This document shows positions 56,101 through 64,000 of a DNA stretch of 64,000 nt, piece by piece. The notes beneath the pieces were generated by a model. The model saw only the letters and a list, made by a program, of their open reading frames with translations, ran no database searches and was not told where the DNA came from. The DNA is from Sporocytophaga myxococcoides (GTDB lineage Bacteria > Bacteroidota > Bacteroidia > Cytophagales > Cytophagaceae): positions 1-64,000 of the forward strand of contig NZ_BBLT01000011.1 in NCBI RefSeq assembly GCF_000775915.1. The letters are read 5' to 3'. A program made the position numbers and the translations under genes. Position 1 is the stretch's first letter. Each line of letters starts with the position of its first letter.

Positions 56101-58188
56101 TTGTTTAACATAACATCACATTACAGGCCAACTGGCGATCAGCCTAAGGCAATTGCAAAACTTGTAGACGGAGTCAACAAAGGTGAACCTGCTCAGACTT
56201 TGCTTGGAGTTACTGGTTCAGGGAAAACGTTTACCATAGCTAATGTTATTCAGGAAGTGCAAAAACCTACCCTGATCCTGAGCCACAATAAAACCCTGGC
56301 AGCTCAGCTTTATGGTGAGTTCAAACATTTTTTTCCTGATAACCTGGTCGAATATTTCATCAGTTATTACGACTACTACCAACCGGAAGCTTATATCGCT
56401 TCATCTAATTTGTATATAGAAAAAGATCTCTCGATAAATGAAGAGATTGAAAAGCTCAGGCTTGCCGCCACTTCGGCTCTCATGAGCGGACGAAGAGATA
56501 TCATTGTAGTAGCCTCGGTTTCTTGTATCTATGGTATCGGAAATCCTGAAGAGTTTGGCAAAAATATCGTAACAGTGGTACAAGGCGAAAAAGTCTCCAG
56601 GAATAAGCTTCTTTACGCTTTTGTAGAGATTCTTTATAACAGAACTACTGCAGAATTTAAACGCGGTACTTTTCGTGTTACAGGAGATACAGTAGATGTG
56701 TTTCCTGCCTATGCCGACTTTGCCTATAGAATTATTTTCTGGGGCGATGAGATTGAAGCTATTCAGAGAATTGATCCTCATTCAGGAAAAAAATTAAATG
56801 ATGAGAAGTTTTTTAACCTTTACCCGGCAAACCTTTTTGTCACCGGTAAAGACGCTTTAAAATTAGCCATAAGCGAAATCCAGGATGATCTGGTAAAGCA
56901 GGTGAAGTTATTTGAATTTGAGCAACGCCATCTGGAAGCCAAAAGAATACAGGAGCGTACCGAGTTTGATATGGAGATGATGAGAGAAATTGGTTATTGT
57001 TCAGGTATAGAAAACTACTCAAGGTATTTTGACAGAAGAAATCCGGGAGACAGGCCATTCTGCCTGCTGGATTATTTCCCTTCCGACTTCCTGATGGTTA
57101 TAGATGAAAGCCATGTAACAGTTCCCCAGATCAGAGCCATGTGGGGAGGCGACCGTTCCAGAAAGGTAAACCTTGTTGATTATGGTTTTCGGCTGCCTTC
57201 TGCGCTTGATAACAGGCCGCTTACTTTTAATGAATTTGAAAATATGGCTCCTCAAACTATTTATGTAAGTGCAACCCCTGCTGACTATGAACTGAGAAAA
57301 TGTGACGGAGTCGTAATAGAACAGATTATCAGGCCGACTGGACTGCTTGACCCGCTTATTGAGGTAAGGCCAAGCGGTAACCAGATTGATGACCTTCTGG
57401 ACGAAATTCATGAACGGGTGAAAGCCAATGACAGAGTGCTTGTAACCACTCTTACGAAAAGAATGGCCGAAGAACTTACCAAGTTCCTGTCAAAGGTAAA
57501 TGTTAAATGTCGTTATATTCATTCTGAAGTAAAAACACTGGACAGAGTAGAAATATTGAGAGAACTACGCCTGGGGGTTTTTGACGTGCTGGTCGGTGTC
57601 AACCTTTTAAGAGAAGGTCTGGATTTACCTGAGGTCTCTCTGGTAGCCATTATGGATGCAGATAAAGAAGGTTTCCTGAGAAACCAGAGGTCTCTTATAC
57701 AAACCATTGGCAGGGCAGCGCGAAACGAGAATGGTAAAGTGATTATGTATGCCGACAAAATCACTGATTCTATGAGGATTTCAATAGAAGAAACCAACCG
57801 TAGACGGGCAATCCAAATGGAGTATAATAAGCAGCATAATATTACGCCAAAGACTGTATTAAAAAGCCGTGAAGAAATTCTCGGTCAGACCAAGGTTGCG
57901 GATTCCAGAAAAGAAACGAGAACATACTATGTTCAGGAAGAACATAAAGATCTGGCAGCAGACCCTGTATTGCAATATTTGAGCAAACCTGAGTTGGAAA
58001 AGATGATTCAGAGAACACAGAAAGAAATGGAAAAAGCGGCCAAAGAAATGGATTTTATGGAAGCTGCCCGTTTACGCGATGAGTTGTTTGAGTTAAAAAA
58101 ACTTGCGGAAAAGAATGATTCAGGGAGTGTAGAAAATGAAGACAAGAAAAGCAGCGAGACCGTGAAAAAATCAAAAAAATCAAAATAG
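56101..58188 (+). CDS. uvrB: Excinuclease ABC subunit B
   Basis: A 695-residue UvrB. The start is TTG with AAGGAG about eight bases upstream; there is no nearer ATG consistent with the family N-terminus ([17 protein letters not shown]). Helicase motif [11 protein letters not shown], the beta-hairpin region [31 protein letters not shown], motif [11 protein letters not shown] and the C-terminal UVR motif ([20 protein letters not shown]). A lysine/serine tail follows. It ends at a strong terminator at 58260. Confidence 0.97.
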   Translation: MFNITSHYRPTGDQPKAIAKLVDGVNKGEPAQTLLGVTGSGKTFTIANVIQEVQKPTLILSHNKTLAAQLYGEFKHFFPDNLVEYFISYYDYYQPEAYIASSNLYIEKDLSINEEIEKLRLAATSALMSGRRDIIVVASVSCIYGIGNPEEFGKNIVTVVQGEKVSRNKLLYAFVEILYNRTTAEFKRGTFRVTGDTVDVFPAYADFAYRIIFWGDEIEAIQRIDPHSGKKLNDEKFFNLYPANLFVTGKDALKLAISEIQDDLVKQVKLFEFEQRHLEAKRIQERTEFDMEMMREIGYCSGIENYSRYFDRRNPGDRPFCLLDYFPSDFLMVIDESHVTVPQIRAMWGGDRSRKVNLVDYGFRLPSALDNRPLTFNEFENMAPQTIYVSATPADYELRKCDGVVIEQIIRPTGLLDPLIEVRPSGNQIDDLLDEIHERVKANDRVLVTTLTKRMAEELTKFLSKVNVKCRYIHSEVKTLDRVEILRELRLGVFDVLVGVNLLREGLDLPEVSLVAIMDADKEGFLRNQRSLIQTIGRAARNENGKVIMYADKITDSMRISIEETNRRRAIQMEYNKQHNITPKTVLKSREEILGQTKVADSRKETRTYYVQEEHKDLAADPVLQYLSKPELEKMIQRTQKEMEKAAKEMDFMEAARLRDELFELKKLAEKNDSGSVENEDKKSSETVKKSKKSK

Positions 58189-58259
58189 AAATTTTCCGAA
58201 TTACAAGAAAGTTTTAAATACTCAAACCTAATCTAAAAAGTATTGAAATTGATATAATT

Positions 58260-58291
58260 AAAAAAGCCTTGGTCTAACCAAGGCTTTTTTT
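58260..58291. terminator. Bidirectional rho-independent terminator
   Basis: GCCTTGGT and ACCAAGGC form a perfect stem around CTA, flanked by A and T runs, between the convergent genes uvrB and 58321. Confidence 0.85.
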
Positions 58292-58320
58292 GAATGTCTT
58301 TTTTTGACCGCGATCACTAA

Positions 58321-58512
58321 TTAGTGAGCAGGAGCAGTAGCATTAGTGTCTACTGGAGCAGTAGCATTAGTGTCTACTGGAGCAACTGGAGCCTCTTCAA
58401 CGTGAGCAGTGTCAACAGTTTCAGCAGTAGAAGCTTCTTCTGCTTTTTTCTCAGAGCAAGAAGCGAATGATAATGTACCAGCTACGAATAATAACGCAAA
58501 TAATTTTCTCAT
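58321..58512 (-). CDS. Small repeat-containing lipoprotein
   Basis: A 63-residue lipoprotein (MRKLFALLFVAGTLSFASCSEKK) whose mature part is a low-complexity Ala/Thr/Val/Pro/Glu sequence ending in APVDTNATAPVDTNATAPAH, encoded by a perfect 24-base tandem repeat. Small lipoproteins of this kind are frequent and abundant in Bacteroidota; the role is unknown. A strong TATATTTG -7 box lies upstream. Confidence 0.75.
   Translation of the reverse strand: MRKLFALLFVAGTLSFASCSEKKAEEASTAETVDTAHVEEAPVAPVDTNATAPVDTNATAPAH
58331..58378 (-). repeat. 24-base tandem repeat inside lipoprotein gene
   Basis: Two perfect copies of a 24-base unit (58331-58354 and 58355-58378), each encoding eight residues (APVDTNAT); a partial third copy follows. 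Confidence 0.9.
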
Positions 58513-58547
58513 AGTAATTAAAACTTTTTTAATTTAGATTTAAGATG

Positions 58548-58575
58548 CAAATATATAGATATTTTTAAATCGCAA
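58548..58575 (-). promoter_or_regulatory. Candidate Bacteroidota promoter of 58321
   Basis: On the minus strand TATATTTG (58548-58555) fits the TAnnTTTG -7 box. TTG at 58573-58575 lies 17 bases upstream, slightly closer than the usual 19-21. Confidence 0.5.
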
Positions 58576-58629
58576 AAGGAAAAATGGGATTTTTTTGGAA
58601 AAAAAATATGTTAGCATCTATGCAATAAA

Positions 58630-58848
58630 TTAATCCTCCAATAATTTTTTCAACTTCTTTTTAGCCTTTTTCCCTGCCTTCTCTCCCTCTTTTGAGGTCT
58701 CTTCAGCAGCTTCGCCGGTAGCCTCAACAGCTTCTTCGGATTTTTCTTTCAGTTTATCAAGCGCTTTCTCAGATTTGGATTTTTCCTCGCATGAAGAAAT
58801 AATCGTAAATGATAGAATGATTAGGCTGCCAAATAAAATCTTTTTCAT
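58630..58848 (-). CDS. Small Lys/Glu/Ala-rich lipoprotein
   Basis: A 72-residue lipoprotein (MKKILFGSLIILSFTIISSC, lipobox ISSC) whose mature part is one continuous charged helix (EKALDKLKEKSEEAVEATGE...KKAKKKLKKLLED). It lies 11 bases downstream of der on the same strand, so it may be transcribed with it. Unknown function. Confidence 0.7.
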   Translation of the reverse strand: MKKILFGSLIILSFTIISSCEEKSKSEKALDKLKEKSEEAVEATGEAAEETSKEGEKAGKKAKKKLKKLLED

Positions 58849-58859
58849 AAATATTGAAG

Positions 58860-60167
58860 TTATTTTTTTCTGAATACGATATTAACAGGAACACCCTCGA
58901 ATCCAAAGTGCTCTCTCAATTTATTTTCCAGAAACTTTGCGTACGGGCCCTTTATGTACTGAGGCAGGTTGCAGAAAAAAGCAAACGTGGGAGAATGTGT
59001 CGGCAACTGCGTTATGTATTTGATCTTGATATGCTTGCCCTTCAGTGAAGGTGGAGGGTATCTGTCAATCTCAGGCAACAAAGCTTCATTCAAAGCAGAA
59101 GTTGTGACTTTCTTACTTCTGCTTTCATAAACGTCAATTGCTGTTTCTATTGCCTTATGAATTCTCTGTTTATTTAAAACAGACACAAAAATAATCGGAA
59201 TAAAATCCATACCCGCTAGTTGGGACCTTATGTCATCTTCAAACTTCTTAGCAGTATTGGTATCTTTCTCTATCAAATCCCATTTATTGACCAAAAGGAC
59301 AATACCCTTACGATTTCTGTTGGCTAAACCAATGATGTTAAGATCCTGCGTTTCCAATCCGTTCTGGGCATCAATGATAACGATACAAACGTCAGAAGCT
59401 TCAAGTGCTCTGATAGATCTTAAGACAGAATAAAATTCAATATCTTCTTTTACTCTTGCCTTTTTGCGCAATCCTGCTGTATCTGTAATAATGAACTCCT
59501 TATTGAATGCGGTATATTTCGCGTCCACTGCATCTCTTGTGGTACCTGCGATATCCGTTACAATGCTTCTTTGTCTCCCAAGAAGTACGTTAAGAAATGA
59601 AGATTTGCCAACATTCGGTCTGCCTATAATCGCTATTCTTGGAACGCCTTCATCAGGATTTTCGATGCCGTCATTTGAAAAATGCTTTACTACTTCATCA
59701 AGCAGTTCTCCCGTGCCTGACCCATTCTGAGAGCTAATAGGATATACATCACCAAGACCAAGTGCATAAAACTCACCGGAAAGATTTGCTCTTTCATGAG
59801 TGTCTGCTTTATTAGCTACAAGGAAAATCGGCTTTTTCGCTCTTCTTAACTTATGTGCAAACTCTTCATCAAGAGGATGAAGACCTGCAAACGTATCGAC
59901 AACAAACAGTACCACTGTAGCTTCTTCTAAAGCAACATCAACCTGTTCCTTAATTGCCTCTTCAAAAAGATCATCTGTATTCGCTACATATCCACCTGTA
60001 TCTACAATGGTAAAAAACTTCCCGATCCATTCTCCATATCCGTAATGCCTGTCTCTTGTGACACCGCTCATGTCGTCCATGATCGCAGTTCTGGTGCCGA
60101 CGAGACGGTTAAATAGTGTGGATTTTCCCACGTTAGGTCTTCCAACAATTGCTATAATATTAGCCAT
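58860..60167 (-). CDS. der: Ribosome biogenesis GTPase Der
   Basis: A 435-residue protein with two tandem G domains (GRPNVGKSTLFN...DTGG...NKAD and GRPNVGKSSFLN...DTAGLRKKARV...NKWD) and a C-terminal KH-like domain (IKIKYITQLPTHSPTFAFFC). This is the hallmark layout of Der/EngA, essential for 50S subunit assembly. Normal length. It lies next to era on the same strand. Confidence 0.97.
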   Translation of the reverse strand: MANIIAIVGRPNVGKSTLFNRLVGTRTAIMDDMSGVTRDRHYGYGEWIGKFFTIVDTGGYVANTDDLFEEAIKEQVDVALEEATVVLFVVDTFAGLHPLDEEFAHKLRRAKKPIFLVANKADTHERANLSGEFYALGLGDVYPISSQNGSGTGELLDEVVKHFSNDGIENPDEGVPRIAIIGRPNVGKSSFLNVLLGRQRSIVTDIAGTTRDAVDAKYTAFNKEFIITDTAGLRKKARVKEDIEFYSVLRSIRALEASDVCIVIIDAQNGLETQDLNIIGLANRNRKGIVLLVNKWDLIEKDTNTAKKFEDDIRSQLAGMDFIPIIFVSVLNKQRIHKAIETAIDVYESRSKKVTTSALNEALLPEIDRYPPPSLKGKHIKIKYITQLPTHSPTFAFFCNLPQYIKGPYAKFLENKLREHFGFEGVPVNIVFRKK

Positions 60168-60235
60168 GCCTTCTTTATATAATTCTTAAATACTTTTACT
60201 TTTCTATGATCCGGACATTCCGAATATAATTCTGA

Positions 60236-61132
60236 TTATTGCAGATATCCAAATCTTTTTAACTTATCAGCTTTGGTTCTCCACTCAGGTTCTACTTTTA
60301 CATGCTGTTCAAGAAAAACCTTTTTAGCAAAAAACTTTTCCATCTCTTCTCTGGCTTGGGTACCCGTCTTTTTCAAAGCTGCACCTTTATGACCAATGAT
60401 AATTCCCTTCTGACTATCTCTTTCTACAAGGATATCTGCTCTGATGGAGATAAGGTCTTCTTTTTCCTTAAATTCTGAGATAATTACCTCACAGCTGTAT
60501 GGAACTTCCTTTTTATAATTTAAAAGAATTTTTTCTCTGAGAATTTCTGCAGCAAAAAATCTTTCCGGTCTGTCAGTGAGCTCGTCTTTGCCGTAATAGG
60601 GGGGATGTACCGGAAGGTTTTCGAGTATTGTATTGAACAATAATTCCAGGTTAAATTTTTCCAGAGCAGAAACCGGTAATACTTCTTTTGCAGGAAAGAC
60701 TGTAGCCCAATATGAAAGTTTCTCTTTCAGCTCTTCCTGGCTCTTAATCTGATCCACCTTATTTACAATAACGATAATGGGAAGTCCCATTTTCTTAATC
60801 TTTTCAGTGATTTCGAAAACTTCTTCTTCCTTTTCGTATATATCAGTTACAAAAAGAATTATATCAGCATCCTGCAATGAGCCTGTAACAAAGCCCATCA
60901 TCGCCTTATGCAGTTCATACTGAGGATTAAGGATGCCGGGGGTGTCAGAATATACAATCTGAAAGTCGTCACCATTAAGAATTCCCATGATTCTGTGACG
61001 AGTCGTTTGTGCTTTGGATGTAATGATTGAAAGGCGCTCACCAATCAATGCATTCATTAATGTAGACTTACCTACATTTGGTTTCCCGACAATGCTAACA
61101 AAACCGGCTTTATGAGATTTGGCTTCAGACAT
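60236..61132 (-). CDS. era: GTPase Era
   Basis: A 298-residue protein: G1 GKPNVGKSTLMN, G2 region SKAQTTRHRIMGI, G3 SDTPGI, G4 NKVDQI and a C-terminal KH domain (GIIIGHKGAALKKTGTQAREEME). Era acts in 16S rRNA maturation and 30S assembly. Length is normal. The TTG/TAnnTTTG promoter between era and tRNA-Met belongs to the tRNA on the other strand. Confidence 0.97.
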   Translation of the reverse strand: MSEAKSHKAGFVSIVGKPNVGKSTLMNALIGERLSIITSKAQTTRHRIMGILNGDDFQIVYSDTPGILNPQYELHKAMMGFVTGSLQDADIILFVTDIYEKEEEVFEITEKIKKMGLPIIVIVNKVDQIKSQEELKEKLSYWATVFPAKEVLPVSALEKFNLELLFNTILENLPVHPPYYGKDELTDRPERFFAAEILREKILLNYKKEVPYSCEVIISEFKEKEDLISIRADILVERDSQKGIIIGHKGAALKKTGTQAREEMEKFFAKKVFLEQHVKVEPEWRTKADKLKRFGYLQ

Positions 61133-61275
61133 TTTTACTCAGATTTTCTCCAACAAAAGGAAGGGAATTTAAATTATCGGCAAAATCGCGATATAGACAA
61201 ATTGCTTATTCCGTTGATTATCTTTATCTTTCAATAAATCGTTAAAATTTTATTGAAAAAGATATGCAAAGGTAG

Positions 61276-61305
61276 TTGATTTAATTAAATAAAGCATTAC
61301 ATTTG
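61276..61305 (+). promoter_or_regulatory. Bacteroidota promoter of initiator tRNA-Met
   Basis: TTG at 61276-61278 and TACATTTG at 61298-61305 with exactly 19 bases between match the Bacteroidota sigma factor consensus TTG-N19-TAnnTTTG. The tRNA starts about 130 bases downstream, giving a leader that must be processed. The rest of the 305-base gap 61133-61437 holds no gene. Confidence 0.75.
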
Positions 61306-61437
61306 CATCCGAATTACAGAAAGAAAGAAGGAAAAAATCCTGAACAATTCTGAGGGATTCCGGGTTAAACTAAAGTTGCCTGAATATAAAAAGCAGAAGG
61401 CTTTTAAAGTAGAAGAATCAAAACATTAAAAATATAG

Positions 61438-61510
61438 CGCGGGATGGAGCAGTTGGTAGCTCGTTGGGCTCATAACCCAAAGGCCGCAGGTTCGAGTCCT
61501 GCTCCCGCTA
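61438..61510 (+). tRNA. Initiator tRNA-Met (CAT)
   Basis: Acceptor CGCGGGA with TCCCGCT, leaving position 1 (C) unpaired with 72 as in initiator tRNAs; D arm GAGC..GCTC; anticodon stem TTGGG/CCCAA with loop CTCATAA and the three consecutive G-C pairs typical of initiators; T arm GCAGG-TTCGAGT-CCTGC; discriminator A. CCA is not encoded (CTA follows). Confidence 0.93.
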
Positions 61511-61516
61511 CTAAGT

Positions 61517-61550
61517 AAAGCCTCAGAGAGTAATCTTTGAGGCTTTTTTG
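61517..61550 (+). terminator. Terminator of tRNA-Met
   Basis: GCCTCAGAGA and TCTTTGAGGC form a ten-base-pair stem (one G-T pair) around GTAA, followed by six T. This terminator is duplicated with the tRNA 3' half at 61693-61722. Confidence 0.85.
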
Positions 61551-61625
61551 TTTTTGCTAAAAGAATTTCATTGAAGATTTTACGGAATAATTAATTAGTT
61601 AATATTAAGAATTATAACCAATTCA

Positions 61626-61722
61626 AGCTCGTTGGGCTCATATCCGCCAGCTGACGGACAGAGGTTCGAGTCCTGCTCTCGCTACTAAGTAAGCCTCAGA
61701 GAGTAATCTTTGAGGCATTTTT
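61626..61722 (+). repeat. Partial tRNA-Met copy 1 with palindrome and terminator
   Basis: Bases 61626-61642 repeat the anticodon half of tRNA-Met and 61660-61685 its T arm and acceptor end; the segment between is replaced by TCCGCCAGCTGACGGA plus a few bases (61643-61658). The downstream terminator is also copied. The 5' half of the tRNA is missing, so this is not a functional tRNA. Confidence 0.8.
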
Positions 61723-61751
61723 GTATTTGTTTAATTAAACATTTATCAGCT

Positions 61752-62002
61752 ATGTTTTCAACCTACGTTTTACATTCTCCATCTTCAGATAGAATCTATA
61801 TTGGGTACACCTCTGATTTGGAGAAAAGATTACTTTCACATAACCACCTTGCCTCTAAAGGTTTGACAATAAAATCCGGCCTTGGATTTTGATCTATTCA
61901 GAAACTTTTGCAGATAAAGCACAGGCGATGAAAAGAGAAAAGGAGTTGAAGTCATACCAAGGACGAGTTTTTATTAGATCTTTATTGAATCTCAATAATT
62001 AA
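61752..62002 (+). pseudogene. GIY-YIG nuclease gene with frameshift
   Basis: The ATG at 61752 opens a small GIY-YIG protein (UPF0213-like): FSTYVLHSPSSDRIYIGYTS, then EKRLLSHN. The frame stops after KSGLGF at 61892, but shifting by one base gives PWILIYSETFADKAQAMKRE and KELKSYQGRVFIRSLLNLNN to the stop at 62000-62002. One missing base near 61880 explains this. The intact product would be about 83 residues. The gene is bracketed by two partial tRNA-Met copies with a shared palindrome, suggesting a tRNA-associated mobile unit. Confidence 0.8.
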
Positions 62003-62004
62003 AG

Positions 62005-62104
62005 GGCGCTCATTAAGTTCATATCCGCCAGCTGGCGGAAGCAGGTTCGAGTCCTGCTCCCGCTACTAAATAAAGCCTTGATGGAAACTTTGAGGCTATT
62101 TTGT
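62005..62104 (+). repeat. Partial tRNA-Met copy 2 with palindrome
   Basis: A more diverged anticodon half (GCTCATTAAGTTCATA) is followed by the perfect palindrome TCCGCCAGCTGGCGGA (62024-62039) and an exact copy of the T arm and acceptor end (GCAGGTTCGAGTCCTGCTCC...). A weakened terminator-like hairpin follows. It lies directly after the GIY-YIG gene. Confidence 0.78.
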
Positions 62105-62305
62105 TTAATTAAAAGAAATTAATTAGTCAACCGATATTATAAATTTTTGTATCAAAGATTGGACTCGCTAAAGCAATGTTTCCCCAGAATCCCTTCTTAC
62201 CTTTAGTATCATACTCAGAAGTAGTAGAAGAATTCTCGCAATAAGGTTGTCTATCTATTATGATTGAGTAGTTTGCTTTCGATCTCATTTATCAATCAAT
62301 TCATT

Positions 62306-63298
62306 TTAGGAAGTATAAGTAGTGCTGGTGCCTCCGGTAACATCATAAACGGCACCTGTAATCTTTCGTGCAGCGTCTGAAGTTAAAAATACAACCACCG
62401 GAGCTACGTCATCAGGCGAAAGCCATGGTAAATGAAGGACGTCCCGTTCTGCTAATGTTTTAGACACAAATTCTTCAGTAAGTTTCGTGTTTTCAAACCC
62501 AGCACCCATAGCTTCTCTCCATCTTCTCTCATTCCTGGTCATTGCAGTATCGATCAAACCTGGTACTACTATGTTAACCGTTATATTGTGCCCACCTAAG
62601 TCTATGGCAGCAGATTTACCTAATCCTACGAGTGCCCATTTTGACGAGGAATAAGCAGCTCCATGTCTAAGTCCCCGCATACCTTGCGTTGAAGAAACGA
62701 TAACTATTGATCCACCTCCTTGTTGAATAAGATAAGGCGTGAAAACCCGCATGGTATAGGCTGTTCCTAATACATTGTTTTCAATGGTATCTTGCCAATG
62801 CCTTTGCTCTGTTAACTCAAAAGGCTTAAACAACTGAACACCTGCGACCGCCGCTACAATATCTATCCTTCCTTTCCATGCCAGAGCCTGTTTGGCAGTG
62901 TCTTCCATCTGCTGATAATTTCTTACATCGCTTTTTGCAAAATAAAAAGCACTTCCTAGGGCTTCCACCTGGCGTTTTGTTTCTGTCAAATCATTTTCAG
63001 TAGAGTGAGGGTACTCCGCAAGCGGACTGGCTTCTGCGAGAATGTCAATTCCAAAAATATCTATACCCTCTTTCGCCAAAGCAACACATACGCTACGTCC
63101 AATTCCCCTTGCTGCTCCAGTAACTACAGCTACTTTCCGAACCTTTTTTTTCTTCTCTTTAGGTTCGTGCTCATTGGTTTGTGGAACGATATTCATTGAG
63201 GAAGGAATATCTTCACTGCAGGAAGTGAAGTAAATAACTGCTGCCTGGTTAATAAAGTTCCGGCGAGAATCCTGACCAATTGCGGTATTAAATGCCAT
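62306..63298 (-). CDS. SDR oxidoreductase with Tat-like N-terminus
   Basis: A 330-residue short-chain dehydrogenase: VVTGAARGIGRSVCVAL (cofactor), NNVLGTAYTM, IVIVSSTQGMRG and YSSSKWAL (YxxxK catalytic pair), and a C-terminal VYDVTGGTS. The N-terminal about 50 residues are extra: DSRRNFINQAAVIYFTSC contains an RRxF twin-arginine-like motif and a hydrophobic stretch followed by Cys, suggesting export as a lipoprotein, unusual for an SDR. The substrate is unknown. A broken lipocalin-like gene lies upstream on the same strand. Confidence 0.85.
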   Translation of the reverse strand: MAFNTAIGQDSRRNFINQAAVIYFTSCSEDIPSSMNIVPQTNEHEPKEKKKKVRKVAVVTGAARGIGRSVCVALAKEGIDIFGIDILAEASPLAEYPHSTENDLTETKRQVEALGSAFYFAKSDVRNYQQMEDTAKQALAWKGRIDIVAAVAGVQLFKPFELTEQRHWQDTIENNVLGTAYTMRVFTPYLIQQGGGSIVIVSSTQGMRGLRHGAAYSSSKWALVGLGKSAAIDLGGHNITVNIVVPGLIDTAMTRNERRWREAMGAGFENTKLTEEFVSKTLAERDVLHLPWLSPDDVAPVVVFLTSDAARKITGAVYDVTGGTSTTYTS

Positions 63299-63558
63299 TA
63301 TATTATTATTTGAAGGTATTTGTTTTAGTTAAGAACAATCGACGATAAACTGCTATTGTGATTATTTGTTCAATAAAACAGAGACCGTATTCTTGAATAT
63401 TTATTAATTCAAATGAGGTTGTTATTTTTTCAATCAAAGACTTAACAGGTCTCCATCTAACCATTTTTACTAACTCAAATTTGTATTGACATCAATCTAT
63501 AACTCCTCATTAAGAAGATTCATAGTATGGATTTAAATCTGGTAAATCAGTCTGTTTA

Positions 63559-64000
63559 TTACTGTTTATTGGCGCGCTTCCAGATTAAAGTTGAATTGAC
63601 CAGTTTACCGCCAGAAGTGATAGGTGTTGCAGTGCCGAGATGTAACATATCGCCATCAATTTTTATAAGTCGGGCTGAGTCTGTTCTGTCCAGTTAGGAA
63701 ATAGGGAAATAAACATTGAGTATGTAAGCGTTTGTTTCTCTTCATCCACTTGAAATGGACCTGTATAGGCGATTAAGTAGATGTTTCCTGTTTGTACTCT
63801 GCATCAGTTATGTCAAACCAGTCACCTGAAGCAAAATTATTCCGCTCCGGGTGCATCAATTGCTCCGACATGAAACCATCTGGCGTATACATGATGATGC
63901 CATCGGTTTTTCACTCATTGGGTAAAACAGTGCTGATCCATCAACTGGATTTTCTGCATAGGATATGAGTTTCCAGGCTCCAATAAATTTATCTTTTAAT
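63559..64000 (-). pseudogene. Lipocalin-like domain gene, frameshifted, runs off window
   Basis: Reading the minus strand from the window end, successive frames give LKDKFIGAWKLISYAENPVD, DGIIMYTPDGFMSEQLMHPE, NNFASGDWFDITDAEY, then YLIAYTGPFQVDEEKQTLTY and ISLFPNWTEQ, then LIKIDGDMLHLGTATPITSG and LIWKRANKQ stop. This is the order of a lipocalin-like (PF13924 type) protein, broken by three single-base deletions. Either a pseudogene or poor sequence near an assembly end. Confidence 0.7.

Noticed and set aside
61626-61685. A second functional tRNA-Met
   Set aside because: The acceptor 5' half and D arm are missing and the variable region is replaced by a palindrome, so it cannot fold as a tRNA.
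1-64000. CRISPR array or cas genes
   Set aside because: No set of regularly spaced short repeats with unique spacers and no Cas-like protein was seen; the tandem QRKGPVP units are coding and degenerate.

Overview
The window is AT-rich and reads as a Bacteroidota genome, most likely a Cytophagales-type gliding bacterium. The evidence is two type IX secretion (T9SS) C-terminal sorting tails, FISUMP and delta-60 repeat proteins, many SPII lipoproteins, a Bacteroidota-type promoter (TTG-N19-TAnnTTTG) before the initiator tRNA, and a Wza/Wzc/YwqE polysaccharide set. The exact genus cannot be fixed from sequence alone.

Bases 1-38,000 are an accessory island built around paralogous multidomain effectors (4369, 13710, 18967, 30516, 34455; a sixth, HET-C type, is cut by the window start). 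The five complete ones share a short leader (MGEFL..SRQ), 3-6 copies of an acidic (V/I)QRKGPVP repeat, and a DUF4157 domain with HELTH plus a downstream ExEAD motif. They then diverge into different C-terminal payloads: pesticin-type muramidase + LysM + C39-like protease; glucosaminidase-like + SH3-like + VanY/M15 peptidase; degenerate SLT + glucosaminidase-like + annexin-like + M15-like; active-looking SLT + LysM + NlpC/P60; and a DUF5995-like helical domain. DUF4157 leaders are known from cargo of extracellular contractile injection systems (eCIS), but no CIS structural gene is in this window.

Downstream of each complete effector lie one to three short lipoprotein genes, intact or decayed; the HET-C effector is followed instead by a secreted WG-repeat protein. 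Several lipoproteins are related across loci. This looks like an effector-immunity layout in which envelope lipoproteins protect against peptidoglycan-hydrolysing effectors; this is the main candidate for an undescribed system. Between the effector loci are orphan leader copies, two FISUMP lipoproteins, two T9SS cargo proteins and a propeller-like lipoprotein.

Bases 38,500-45,500 carry a SpoIIE-type phosphatase with a detached 3' copy of a similar gene at 42293, a RibD-like reductase, AraC and XRE regulators, a duplicated hairpin repeat, tRNA-Arg(CCT), hflX and a SirB2-cytochrome c fusion. Bases 45,500-52,400 hold an exopolysaccharide cluster (glycosyltransferase, rfbC, Wza, Wzc kinase, YwqE phosphatase, epimerase). 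Bases 52,400-61,200 are mostly housekeeping (TPR protein, phosphosulfolactate synthase-like, DedA, aroE, uvrB, two small lipoproteins, der, era). Bases 61,400-64,000 contain initiator tRNA-Met followed by two partial tRNA copies bracketing a frameshifted GIY-YIG gene, an SDR with a Tat-like N-terminus and a broken lipocalin-like gene running off the window.
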